This document shows positions 1-7,851 of a stretch of DNA of 16,107 bases, piece after piece. The DNA is from JBBDWJ01 sp040902925. Lineage in GTDB: Bacteria; Acidobacteriota; Terriglobia; Bryobacterales; UBA6623. The notes below the pieces were generated by a model. It had not been told where the DNA came from. It saw nothing but the letters and a program-made list of their open reading frames with translations, and did no database searches. Both the position numbers and the translations under genes were made by a program. Position 1 is the stretch's first letter. Each line of letters opens with the position of its first letter. The stretch spans positions 1 through 16,107 of the forward strand of contig JBBDWJ010000260.1 in assembly GCA_040902925.1 (NCBI GenBank), in the 5' to 3' direction.

Positions 1-60
1 CGCCTGATCGCGCCTCGCAGCCGATGCTGTGTGAGAAGAGCGCTAACCGCACCGGCTGCA

Positions 61-2289
61 ATGCAACGCGAATTCGCCACGGAGTGGTCACCACCGAACC
101 CATCAAGGCTGCGCCCGCTGCTGGCGCGAGTCCTTGCCGATCCCCACGTCTATTTTCTGGCTCTGGCTCCTCTCTACATCCTGCTGGCTTCGTCCAACTG
201 GATTTTCTCGGCGCCCCAAACCATTGACCCGTGGGTCTACCACGGGTTTTTCCGCAACCTGGTGGAATACAAAACCGCTCTTTTCCCGGGCACCTACTAC
301 GGGAGCCGGCTTTCGTGGATACTCCCCGGCCATGCCGCCTATACGCTGCTGCCCCCTCTGGTTGCGAACTATGTGCTGCATTTGGGCCTCTGGTACACCG
401 CTGTCTTCGCCCTCTACTACACGCTGAAAACTACGGCAGGCCGGCAGGTTGCCCTGATTGGAAGCGTGTTCCTGGGCTCGTTTTCGTATTTCCTGCGGCC
501 GGTCGGCTCGGACTACGTCGATGGTCCGGCAAATGTTTATTTTCTGCTCTGCTTCGCCTTTCTGACGGCCGCGGCCGTCAAGGAGCGCAAACGGCTGCCC
601 ATGGTCCTGGGCGGCGCATTGTACGCGGCGGTTGTCTATACCAATCTGTTCACCATCGTTTTCACGCCCGTCGTTGCGGTCTACTTTGCTTTGCTCGCGT
701 ACCGCTGTCGAGGGAGAATTACGGGGCGCAGTGCGCTGGAGTCGCTGGTCTGGTTTGTGTCGGGTTCGGCGGCGCTGACGGCTTTCCTGGCTATTGTGAA
801 CTTCGCTATCGAGGGCAGTTTCGCGTTTTACATGCCGTCGGTCTACTATGTGCTCGGCAACGCCGGGCAGCCCAACCCGTGGAAGCTGCCGGTGGAGCAG
901 TGGATAAGCCAGGCCGAGTGGCTTGTGCTGCCGGGGGTTGTGGCTGTATCCGCGCTGCTGGCGCTTGCGAGCGCGAGGTTCCGGGCGTCAACTGCCGGCC
1001 CCGCCGCGTCCGCTGCCTTCCTGCTCGCATTCCTGGTGATGATTTTCTGCGAGTGGAGGGGAATCCCCGTTCTGCAATATTCCTACTACGCAAGCTACCT
1101 GATTCCGCCCGCGTTTCTGGTAGTCGGGGCGCTGCTGCAAGGCCCACTCGAGCGATTGTCCGGCGCTGCCGCGCTCGCGCTGGGGTTCGCCGTGCTGTTG
1201 ATCGTCACCGCGCCATTCTGGGGTTTCAATGCCCATCTGAATCAGCTCAAAGCGGACACCTGGCCCTTCACGCCGCTGCTGTTCGGCGCGGTCTTCGCGG
1301 TTTGCGGATTGTGCTCCGGAAAAGCAGCAGGCTGGAGCATAACCGCGGCGCTGGCCGGATGCCTCGTCACCAGCTCTTCGATCGGCTATGCCTTTGGAGA
1401 AAGGCATCAGCAGCAGAATTCGTTCGCGCGCATCGCCCAGGCCGCCGTCACCGTGGATGAGGTTCGCGATGACGACTTTATTTGGTTCTGGTACAGCAAA
1501 AAAGATCCCCACTTCGGCGAGTTCAACGCATTGCACTCCATCTATCTTTGGGGATACACGATGATCGGCGACGAGTTTCCGAGCCTCAAGCCCGATGCCG
1601 TGATCGCCGATGGAGCCCTGGTTGTCATTCCTTCTTCGAGCGGCGAAGTCCTTTCGTGCGCCACGCAGACGCTGGATTCCAGGCTCTTCACCGCGGAGCC
1701 CATCGAGCGCCGCGAGATCACGGGCGGCGGCACGAGCTATTCCCTCTGGTTTGTGCGCCTGAAGTTTGACTCCGGCCGGCTGGAGCGGCTGGCGTTGCAG
1801 CCCTGCGGCTCCGGAAACTGTAGTACGTTGGCCGCGGCCGGCGAGTCGGCGCACGCCCAACTGCCGCTGGAGGGCTGGCACCCTTCCAGCCTTCCTCAAA
1901 CAACCGTGGAACGAGAGTCCGAAGGAGTCGCCATCACGACCGCTCTCACGCGCGAGGGATACGCTGCCAAGTACGGTCCGTTGGTCGCCGAAACCCGTGG
2001 ACGCTACGTCTTCAAGCTCCAGTATGTGCTCGCCAAAGGCGGCATCGCGTTTGGCGCCAAACCGGCGGATGAGTCTCGCTGGCTGAGCCGGGCGTCAATC
2101 CCCGTCACGCAACCCGGCGAGCGAACTGCGGTATTATCTCTCGAAGCAGAGGCTGGCGAGCCTTTTTGGTTGATGATTTCGAACGATCATCCCGTCGGCG
2201 ACCACGCATCCCAATACCTCATCCTGGAGCTGGAAGCCTACCGGTTCCCGCTCGAAGAAGCGGCGGCCCAAGCCCGCTCCACAAACTGA
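61..2289 (+). CDS. Polytopic membrane protein, probable GT-C type glycosyltransferase with C-terminal extracytoplasmic domain
   Basis: The product of 742 residues has about 12 hydrophobic segments up to roughly residue 446, then a soluble tail of about 295 residues. The first segment starts near residue 30. It is followed by a loop with Asp56 in IDPWVYHGFF, resembling the acidic first periplasmic loop where GT-C enzymes (PMT/ArnT type) keep their catalytic Asp. The tail ends in a beta-rich stretch (about 620-735) that could be a carbohydrate-binding sandwich. It is the first gene of the operon, and its TGA overlaps the next ATG by one base (TGATG), which suggests coupling to the GT2 gene. By inference it transfers a sugar from a polyprenyl-phosphate carrier outside the membrane. 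The start is uncertain: ATG at 61 is preferred, GTG at 31 is in frame, neither has a clear Shine-Dalgarno, and the frame stays open to the left edge. I cannot name a family with certainty. Confidence 0.75.
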   Translation: MQREFATEWSPPNPSRLRPLLARVLADPHVYFLALAPLYILLASSNWIFSAPQTIDPWVYHGFFRNLVEYKTALFPGTYYGSRLSWILPGHAAYTLLPPLVANYVLHLGLWYTAVFALYYTLKTTAGRQVALIGSVFLGSFSYFLRPVGSDYVDGPANVYFLLCFAFLTAAAVKERKRLPMVLGGALYAAVVYTNLFTIVFTPVVAVYFALLAYRCRGRITGRSALESLVWFVSGSAALTAFLAIVNFAIEGSFAFYMPSVYYVLGNAGQPNPWKLPVEQWISQAEWLVLPGVVAVSALLALASARFRASTAGPAASAAFLLAFLVMIFCEWRGIPVLQYSYYASYLIPPAFLVVGALLQGPLERLSGAAALALGFAVLLIVTAPFWGFNAHLNQLKADTWPFTPLLFGAVFAVCGLCSGKAAGWSITAALAGCLVTSSSIGYAFGERHQQQNSFARIAQAAVTVDEVRDDDFIWFWYSKKDPHFGEFNALHSIYLWGYTMIGDEFPSLKPDAVIADGALVVIPSSSGEVLSCATQTLDSRLFTAEPIERREITGGGTSYSLWFVRLKFDSGRLERLALQPCGSGNCSTLAAAGESAHAQLPLEGWHPSSLPQTTVERESEGVAITTALTREGYAAKYGPLVAETRGRYVFKLQYVLAKGGIAFGAKPADESRWLSRASIPVTQPGERTAVLSLEAEAGEPFWLMISNDHPVGDHASQYLILELEAYRFPLEEAAAQARSTN

Positions 2290-3212
2290 TGAATGTGTCG
2301 ATCGTCGTGCCCGTTTACAACAGCGAGGAATCCTTGCTGGAACTTGCGAAGCGCATCGATCAAGTTCTGGGCGGGGCGGACGGCAAGCTTGAGCTGGTGT
2401 TTGTCAACGACGGCAGCCGCGACCAGAGCTGGCGGCAGGTGCAGCAGCTTGCCGCCGCGCACCCCTGGGTCGTCGGCATCGACCTGATGCGAAACTACGG
2501 GCAGCACAACGCGCTGCTGTGCGGCATCCGCGCGGCCACCAACGAGGTCATTGTCACGCTGGACGATGACTTGCAGAATCCTCCGGAAGAGATCCCCAAG
2601 CTGCTCGATTGTCTCCGCGAAGGGCGCGACGTGGTTTATGGCGTACCCCGCACCCAGCAGCACGGGCTGTGGCGGGACGTTGCCTCTTACGTCACCAAGC
2701 TCACTCTGCAAGGCGCCATGGGAGCTGAGACGGCCACCAAGGTTAGCGCCTTTCGGGCTTTCCGCCGCGACCTTCGCGGAGCGTTTTCGGATTTCCGGGG
2801 CCCTTACGTGTCGCTCGATGTTTTGCTGACTTGGGCCACGACAAGCTTCGGATCGGTGGTCGTTGAGCATCAACGCCGCCTGACAGGCAGGTCCAATTAC
2901 ACGCTCTCGAAATTGCTCGTGCACTCTCTCAACATGATGACGGGGTTCAGCACGCTGCCGCTGCAACTGGCGAGCCTAGTTGGTTTTGCTTCGACGATTT
3001 TCGGCGTTGTGCTGCTGCTGTTCGTGCTTGGCCGCTATCTATTGGAAGGAGGTGTGGTGCCCGGTTTTGCATTCCTGGCGTCCGCCATCGCGATCTTCTC
3101 AGGCGCTCAACTATTCGCGATCGGCATCTTCGGGGAATATCTTGCCCGCATGCATTTCCGCGTCATGGACCGGCCTGCTTATGCCGTGCGAACCGTCGTC
3201 GGCAAGAATTAA
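2289..3212 (+). CDS. Family 2 glycosyltransferase, ArnC/GtrB/DPM1-like, with two C-terminal membrane helices
   Basis: The product has 307 residues. An N-terminal GT-A domain shows the nucleotide-sugar elements NDGS (40-43), RNYGQHNALLCGI (68-80) and the metal-binding DDD (92-94) in TLDDDLQNPPEEIPKL, a block typical of ArnC and GtrB. GRSNYT lies at 200-205. Two hydrophobic helices follow, about 224-250 and 258-282, as in polyprenyl-phosphate glycosyltransferases. The expected reaction is transfer of a sugar from a nucleotide donor to undecaprenyl phosphate on the cytoplasmic face. The start is ATG 2289, overlapping the previous stop by one base. The frame opens earlier, but conserved sequence begins exactly at MNVSIVVPVYNS. 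Given wecD and wecE directly downstream, the donor could be dTDP-Fuc4NAc, but the sequence alone does not show this. Confidence 0.9.
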   Translation: MNVSIVVPVYNSEESLLELAKRIDQVLGGADGKLELVFVNDGSRDQSWRQVQQLAAAHPWVVGIDLMRNYGQHNALLCGIRAATNEVIVTLDDDLQNPPEEIPKLLDCLREGRDVVYGVPRTQQHGLWRDVASYVTKLTLQGAMGAETATKVSAFRAFRRDLRGAFSDFRGPYVSLDVLLTWATTSFGSVVVEHQRRLTGRSNYTLSKLLVHSLNMMTGFSTLPLQLASLVGFASTIFGVVLLLFVLGRYLLEGGVVPGFAFLASAIAIFSGAQLFAIGIFGEYLARMHFRVMDRPAYAVRTVVGKN

Positions 3213-3218
3213 CCTCGC

Positions 3219-3968
3219 ATGCAACAGCATGACCTTGTCGAGTTTCTGCCATGGGATTCCGAATTCTTCGGGCGCCGCATTGCGCGGGTCAAGCCGAACA
3301 CGGTGGCGCCTTCCGCCGGGGATGAGATCTTGCAATGGTGCGCCGATGAGCGGATCGATTGCCTCTATTTTCTGGCCGATCCCTCCAGCGCCCCGGCTCT
3401 GGCCTGGGCCGAAGACCAAGGGTTTCGGTTGCTGGATATAAGAACAACTCTTTGCTGCGACCCGCGGGCGATTCAGCCGCCTGGCCCCACGCCCTCCAGT
3501 GCGGCGCGAGTCGAGCCGTTCCGCCCGGGCCATTTAGCCGCCTTGCGGCGCATTGCCAGAGTCAGTCACCGCGATTCCCGATTCTATTGGGATGCCAATC
3601 TACGGGATAAATCGGATGACCTTTTCGAGACCTGGATCGCAAAAAGCTGCGAAGATTATGCAGATATGGTTCTGGTCGCCGAACTCGACGGCGCTGCCGC
3701 CGGCTACATAACCTTGGACTATTCTTCCCCTACCGAGAGCCGTGTGGGGCTGTTCGCGGTGGGTCCGGAGGCCAGAGGCCGCGGCATCGGCCATCAGCTC
3801 GTCCAGTGTGGCCTCCAGTGGCTGCGCTCGCGGGGCGCCGTTGAAACCACGGTCGTCACCCAAGGCCGCAATCGCGACGCGCTGAGGCTGTATCAGAAAG
3901 CCGGCCTTCGCATGGAATCCCTGAACCTCTGGTATCACCTTTGGCTGGGCCGCCAACAGGTCCGATGA
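3219..3968 (+). CDS. wecD: WecD/RffC-like dTDP-4-amino-4,6-dideoxygalactose N-acetyltransferase (GNAT family)
   Basis: The product of 249 residues has the WecD layout. An N-terminal domain opens with LPWDSEFFG (10-18, compare LTWENAFFG in E. coli WecD), followed by a GNAT domain with SRFYWD (120-125) and the acetyl-CoA pyrophosphate loop RGRGIG (186-191). The late block TVVTQGRNRDALRLYQKAG corresponds to the end of the GNAT fold. In E. coli this enzyme acetylates the 4-amino group of dTDP-4-amino-4,6-dideoxy-D-galactose to give dTDP-Fuc4NAc for enterobacterial common antigen. ATG 3219 lies 6 bases after the GT2 stop. The gene end overlaps the wecE start by ATGA, and wecD then wecE is also the E. 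coli order. The specific call rests mainly on the neighbouring wecE; the GNAT fold itself is secure. Confidence 0.85.
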   Translation: MQQHDLVEFLPWDSEFFGRRIARVKPNTVAPSAGDEILQWCADERIDCLYFLADPSSAPALAWAEDQGFRLLDIRTTLCCDPRAIQPPGPTPSSAARVEPFRPGHLAALRRIARVSHRDSRFYWDANLRDKSDDLFETWIAKSCEDYADMVLVAELDGAAAGYITLDYSSPTESRVGLFAVGPEARGRGIGHQLVQCGLQWLRSRGAVETTVVTQGRNRDALRLYQKAGLRMESLNLWYHLWLGRQQVR

Positions 3969-5122
3969 CTCAATACCGGATTCCATTCAACAAACCAGGC
4001 CTGGTCGGCCGCGAATCGAGCTACATGGCGGAGTGTATCGATCGCGGCCATGCGGCCGGCGATGGCTACTTCACGCGCCAATGCCACACGCTGCTCGAAG
4101 AGGCGCTTGGCGTTCCCAAAGCCCTGCTGACCACTTCAGGAACCCACGCGCTGGAGCTGGCCGCCTTGTTGGCCGGCGTCGGCCCGGGCGACGAAGTCAT
4201 TCTGCCCACGTTCACGTTCGTCTCGACTGCTAATGCTTTCGTGTTGCGCGGCGCGAAACCCGTGTTTGCCGACATCCGCCCCGATACGCTGAACCTCGAC
4301 GAGCAACAGATCGAGCGCCTGCTCTCGCCCCGCACGCGCGTCATCGCGCCCGTGCATTACGCCGGGGTCGGCTGCGACATGGACTTCATCTCGAAGCTGG
4401 CCGTGGACATAGGCATCACCGTGATCGAAGACAACGCGCACGGCTTGTTCGCGCGCCACAACGGGCGTTTCCTCGGCACATTCGGCGGCCTGGCCGCGCT
4501 CAGCTTCCATGAGACCAAAAACTTTCACTGCGGCGAAGCAGGCGCCTTGCTGATCAACGACCCCGCCCTGATCGAGCGCGCCGAGATTCTGCGCGAGAAA
4601 GGCACCAACCGCGCCGCGTTCTTCCGCGGCCAGACCGACAAATACACCTGGGTGGATATCGGCTCGAGTTATTTGCCGTCCGACTTGCTGGCGGCGTTTC
4701 TGTACGCGCAATTGGAAGCCCGCGAGACGGTCATCGCCAAGCGCAAGCGCGTGTGGACCTTCTACATGGAGTCGCTCAAAGGTTGGGCGGCCTCGCACGG
4801 CGTGCGCTTGCCGCGGGTGCCGCCAACGTGCCTCCAATCGTTCCACATGTTCTATCTCATCCTGCCGTCTCTCGATATCCGCGACGCCATGATCGCGCAT
4901 CTGAAAGCGCGCGGCATTCTGAGCGTGTTTCACTACGTCCCGCTGCACCTCTCGCGCATGGGGCAGCAGTTCGGCGGCCGCCAAGGCGCTTGCCCCGTCG
5001 CGGAGGATCTCAGCCTGCGCTTGTTGCGCCTGCCTTTCTACAACGATTTGACCGAACAAGAACAATCGGAAGTGGTGCAGGCGATTGAAAAGTTTCAAGG
5101 ATGGGCGAAGTGTGCGCCGTAG
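3965..5122 (+). CDS. wecE: WecE-like dTDP-4-amino-4,6-dideoxygalactose transaminase (DegT/DnrJ/EryC1/StrS family)
   Basis: The product has 385 residues, close to the 376 of E. coli WecE. It forms dTDP-4-amino-4,6-dideoxygalactose from dTDP-4-keto-6-deoxyglucose with glutamate and PLP. The likeness is strong along the whole length: TFTFVSTANAFVLRGAK (82-98), RVIAPVHYAGVGCDMD (125-140), Asp156 in IEDNAHG for the pyridine nitrogen, SFHETKN (180-186) with Lys185 as Schiff-base lysine, EKGTNRAAFFRGQTDKYTW (211-229) and DIGSSYLPSDL. FHYVPLH (322-328) also matches. The start ATG 3965 overlaps the wecD stop by 4 bases, with AGG four bases upstream. The 3' end overlaps the methyltransferase gene by 22 bases. 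A dehydratase supplying the substrate (RmlB/RffG) is not in this operon. Confidence 0.95.
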   Translation: MTQYRIPFNKPGLVGRESSYMAECIDRGHAAGDGYFTRQCHTLLEEALGVPKALLTTSGTHALELAALLAGVGPGDEVILPTFTFVSTANAFVLRGAKPVFADIRPDTLNLDEQQIERLLSPRTRVIAPVHYAGVGCDMDFISKLAVDIGITVIEDNAHGLFARHNGRFLGTFGGLAALSFHETKNFHCGEAGALLINDPALIERAEILREKGTNRAAFFRGQTDKYTWVDIGSSYLPSDLLAAFLYAQLEARETVIAKRKRVWTFYMESLKGWAASHGVRLPRVPPTCLQSFHMFYLILPSLDIRDAMIAHLKARGILSVFHYVPLHLSRMGQQFGGRQGACPVAEDLSLRLLRLPFYNDLTEQEQSEVVQAIEKFQGWAKCAP

Positions 5123-5976
5123 CCGCCGGCGAGTCCTCCCCGGCCCGCTTCAATCCCGCCTACTTTGAGCAACTCTTCCGCATTGAGGACCGCCATTTCT
5201 GGTTCCATACTCGCAACCGGATCCTCACAGCCGTTGTTGCGCAAATCACGCAGTCCCTTCCTGGCGGCTGCAAGGTTCTCGAGATCGGTTGCGGGAACGG
5301 AAACGTGCTCCGGCATCTGCATCAAGCCTGTGCCGGCCACACGGTTGTCGGCATGGACGCCTTTGAGGAAGGGCTCCGGCTGGCCCGCCGCAGGAACTGC
5401 CCGCGAGTTGTGCGCGGCGACGCCATGCACAACCCCTTCCGCGCGCAATTCGATCTGGTGGGCCTGTTCGATGTCCTCGAACACATCCCCGAGGATGAGC
5501 GCCTGCTGGAGGAAATCCGCGGGCTCCTGCGGCCCGATGGCCTGTTGCTGATCACGGTGCCGGCCCGGAAATCGCTATGGAGCTACTTCGACGAGGCTTC
5601 GGGACACTGCCGCCGCTACGAGCGCAACGAGCTGCGCGGCAAACTGCAACAGGCCGGCTACGAGGTGGAGTACCTCACTCCGTACATGTTGACCCTGCTG
5701 CCGCTGATGTGGTGCGGCCGCCGCGCGGCAAGCCTCACGGGGCGCATGCGAAAGGCCGGCAGCGCCACCGACATGGCCATGCGCGAGCTGCGCCTGACGC
5801 CCGGCGTCAACGGCCTGCTGCGATTCTGCCTCGCGAGGGAAATTCCCAGGGTCGTCGAGCGCCGCGGACTCCCCTTCGGAACTTCGTTGCTGACGGTGGC
5901 CCGGAATAGCGGCGCGAAGGCCGGCGGCCTCAAAACTGCTAAGATCGACCGGTGGCCGAACAGGCTCGCGCTCTGA
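5101..5976 (+). CDS. Class I SAM-dependent methyltransferase (Methyltransf_11/23 type)
   Basis: The product has 291 residues. The Rossmann fold is clear: motif I EIGCGNGN (61-68), acidic Asp86 in VVGMD at the end of strand 2, GDAMH (106-110) at the adenine site, and DVLEHIPEDE (124-133) after strand 4, then LRPDGLLLITVP. The C-terminal part has a hydrophobic stretch (TPYMLTLLPLMW, near 194-205) that might sit at the membrane. The acceptor is unknown; an O-methylation of a sugar or lipid-linked intermediate fits the operon. ATG 5101 lies inside the end of wecE, but AAGG touches it directly. GTG 5110, in frame and nine bases from that AAGG, may be the true start. Codon use matches the upstream genes. 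Confidence 0.88.
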   Translation: MGEVCAVAAGESSPARFNPAYFEQLFRIEDRHFWFHTRNRILTAVVAQITQSLPGGCKVLEIGCGNGNVLRHLHQACAGHTVVGMDAFEEGLRLARRRNCPRVVRGDAMHNPFRAQFDLVGLFDVLEHIPEDERLLEEIRGLLRPDGLLLITVPARKSLWSYFDEASGHCRRYERNELRGKLQQAGYEVEYLTPYMLTLLPLMWCGRRAASLTGRMRKAGSATDMAMRELRLTPGVNGLLRFCLAREIPRVVERRGLPFGTSLLTVARNSGAKAGGLKTAKIDRWPNRLAL

Positions 5977-6023
5977 TTCGGAGCTGTGCGGCGTTTCGGC
6001 GGTTCGCTTGATCGGATGAAACC

Positions 6024-6719
6024 TTGACTCCTGCTAAAAGCAAACAGGAAATGGACCCCGTTGCCGACTATTATGCGCGGATGTATGTCGCGCGGCCCGA
6101 GAGGGATCTTATATGGGCGGCGCTAGTCCGGTACATTCAAAAGGACGTTTCCCAAGATTCCGCGGTTCTCGACTTGGGGGCTGGGTACTGCTCGTTCATC
6201 AACCAAATCATCTGCCGCGAGAAGTTTGCGATCGATTTGAGCCTCGAAGCGAAAAGTCACGCCTCGCCGAAAGTCAAATTCTCTCAGGAAGATGGCGTCT
6301 ACCTGAAATCGATTCCGGATGGCTCGGTTGACGTTGTCTTTGCCAGTAACTTCTTCGAGCACCTAACGCTCGACGACTTCACGCTCAGCCTCGCGAATAT
6401 TCACCGCGCCCTAAAGCGAGGCGGCAGATTGATTCTTTTGCAGCCAAATTTCTACTATTGCTACCGGGAATACTTTCACGACTCGACACACCGCACGGTC
6501 TTCACGCACGTTGGCATGGCGGACTCCCTGGAGACGAGAGGCTTTGAAGTAGTCCGGTGCGTCCCGCGTCTTGTTCCGATGTCCATGCAGTCAAAGTACG
6601 GAGGCTACAACGTTTCGCGCCTTCCACTACTGAAGCATCTGGTCCGGCTGTATCTCAATCTGCCTTACAGGCCGATGGCGAAGCAGATGTATTTTGTCTG
6701 CAACCGAATCGAGCGCTGA
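6024..6719 (+). CDS. Class I SAM-dependent methyltransferase
   Basis: The product has 231 residues. SAM motif I is DLGAGYCSF (50-58), followed by AIDLS (69-73) and VVFASNFFEHLTLDD (104-118). GGRLILLQPNFYYCYREYF fits the post-motif region. The NFYY..REYFHDSTHRTVFTH segment recalls methyltransferases of polysaccharide clusters, but the acceptor cannot be read from the sequence. The start is open: TTG 6024 has GGA seven bases upstream, while ATG 6051 is directly preceded by AGGAA with no spacer. The conserved region begins near DPVADYY, just after ATG 6051. A 47-base gap separates it from the previous gene, the largest within the operon. It converges on the epimerase gene with 6 bases between stops. 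Hand counts of two 60-base lines inside it gave 53% and 43% GC, well below wecE. Confidence 0.85.
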   Translation: MTPAKSKQEMDPVADYYARMYVARPERDLIWAALVRYIQKDVSQDSAVLDLGAGYCSFINQIICREKFAIDLSLEAKSHASPKVKFSQEDGVYLKSIPDGSVDVVFASNFFEHLTLDDFTLSLANIHRALKRGGRLILLQPNFYYCYREYFHDSTHRTVFTHVGMADSLETRGFEVVRCVPRLVPMSMQSKYGGYNVSRLPLLKHLVRLYLNLPYRPMAKQMYFVCNRIER

Positions 6720-6725
6720 GCAGGC

Positions 6726-7682
6726 CTAGGAGCCGGCCGTCATCGGTGCTCGCTTGGTGTAATACGCAACCACGTCCTGAATGATCTCGTCCAAGGTAAA
6801 TCGCGGCTTCCAGCCGAGGTGCGTTTCAATTTTGGTAATGTTAGGCAGTTTGTCAAAGGCTTCTTCATAGAGCGGGCCATAGATTTCCTTGCCGTCCAGA
6901 TGCACGATTTTCGAACTGGATCCACAAGCCTTCTTGACCGCTTCAGCCAATTCGTTAATCGTCATCAGGTTGCGAATATTTCCAATATTCCAGATGTCGC
7001 TGGCAAGATCTGAGTGCGCCAATCCCACGGTCGCCTCCGAGATATCCCTGGCATGGGTAAAGGCCCTCAACTGCGTTCCTTTACCGAACACGGTGATGTC
7101 CTCCCCCTTGACGGCCTGTACGACGAAGCGGGGAAGAACGAAGCCACCATCCGGTTTCTGGCGAGAGCCCGATATATTAAATGGCCGGATGATGTGATAC
7201 TTGAGCGGGATGACGCGGGCGCGATTGATCGTGGCGATCTCGGCCAGAAGCTTGCCGGCGCCATATTCCGTTCGCACGGAAACAATGCCGGGAACGATCT
7301 TGTCCACGTTTTCCGCGAATACCCCGTCGCGGCCGTAGACCTCGGAAGTCGAAATCAACACGAACTTCGCATTCTGCTTCGAGCACATGCTGATGAGCTT
7401 GTCCGTCTCGACCATGATGCTGTAGCCGATACGGCCGGCATGCGTGAGGACGCCCGCCGGGCCGACCACACTGGCCAGATGGTAAACGACGTCGAACGTC
7501 TCGTCGCATTCATAATCCTCGACGGATAAATCGAGGACCCGGCAGCGGCCTGTATACCCTTCCTGGGGAACGGCGTTAGTCGAAAGGTTATCGACTATGG
7601 TCACCTCATCTCCCTTTTCCAATAAGACGTCGACCAAATGAGAGCCCAGGAAACCAAGCCCGCCTGTCACCAATGACTTCAT
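6726..7682 (-). CDS. NAD-dependent nucleotide-sugar epimerase/dehydratase/decarboxylase (extended SDR)
   Basis: The product has 318 residues. The NAD-binding motif is GGLGFLG (7-13), Asp31 follows strand 2, and HLASVVGP (68-75) is the usual post-beta4 loop. The catalytic set is complete: STSEVYG (111-117) and Tyr140 with Lys144 (YxxxK). RPFNISGSRQ (166-175), RAFTHARD (206-213) and WNIGN (231-235) form the sugar-nucleotide site. STSEVYG plus RPFN..G.R is shared by RmlB, UDP-glucuronate decarboxylase and ArnA-type enzymes, so the exact reaction is undecided. The start is well supported: GAGG lies seven bases before ATG 7682. The gene is transcribed toward the methyltransferase and ends 6 bases from it, with no room for separate terminators. 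Two hand-counted 60-base lines gave about 48% GC, lower than most of the window. Confidence 0.9.
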   Translation of the reverse strand: MKSLVTGGLGFLGSHLVDVLLEKGDEVTIVDNLSTNAVPQEGYTGRCRVLDLSVEDYECDETFDVVYHLASVVGPAGVLTHAGRIGYSIMVETDKLISMCSKQNAKFVLISTSEVYGRDGVFAENVDKIVPGIVSVRTEYGAGKLLAEIATINRARVIPLKYHIIRPFNISGSRQKPDGGFVLPRFVVQAVKGEDITVFGKGTQLRAFTHARDISEATVGLAHSDLASDIWNIGNIRNLMTINELAEAVKKACGSSSKIVHLDGKEIYGPLYEEAFDKLPNITKIETHLGWKPRFTLDEIIQDVVAYYTKRAPMTAGS

Positions 7683-7753
7683 GCTCTAGCCTCGATTCTA
7701 TTTGACTTCTGCGTGTTTAGGAGTTCTAGCAGAATGCTGAAAAGAGAAGTTAC

Positions 7754-7824
7754 CCGCGGATGCATGCGATAGACGCAGGCAAATCCTTCGTTTCCCATCT
7801 GCGTTTATCTGCGTTCATCTGCGG
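7754..7824. repeat. Imperfect inverted repeat with 10-base tandem units, possible long hairpin
   Basis: The left arm 7754-7778 and right arm 7799-7824 are reverse complements apart from four substitutions and one extra base, around a 20-base loop. The right arm is itself three units of ATCTGCGTTY from 7797 (7797-7806, 7807-7816, then a partial unit). It lies in the 169-base gap after the stop of the membrane-protein gene and before the epimerase start. It may end the upstream transcript or be a dispersed intergenic repeat. In plus-strand RNA three of the four substitutions become G-U pairs; in minus-strand RNA, the direction of the flanking genes, they are mismatches. Confidence 0.75.
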
Positions 7825-7851
7825 CTCCGCGTTTGTCAACAGCCCGCTAGA

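Noticed and set aside
24..227. 67-codon plus-strand open frame at the left edge
   Set aside because: It overlaps the N-terminal part of the membrane-protein gene in another frame and shows no motif or hydrophobic pattern of its own.
988..1899. 303-codon minus-strand open frame opposite the GT-C-like gene
   Set aside because: It is an antisense product of GC-rich codons in the membrane-protein gene; the protein is rich in Arg, Gln and Gly with no domain.
4136..5098. 320-codon minus-strand open frame opposite wecE
   Set aside because: The plus strand encodes a full-length, strongly conserved WecE, and the antisense product has no recognisable features.
6726..7682. Assignment of the SDR gene as rmlB to supply the WecE substrate
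   Set aside because: The motifs are shared by several extended SDR enzymes, the product is shorter than typical RmlB, and the gene is on the opposite strand from wecE; a specific name is not supported.
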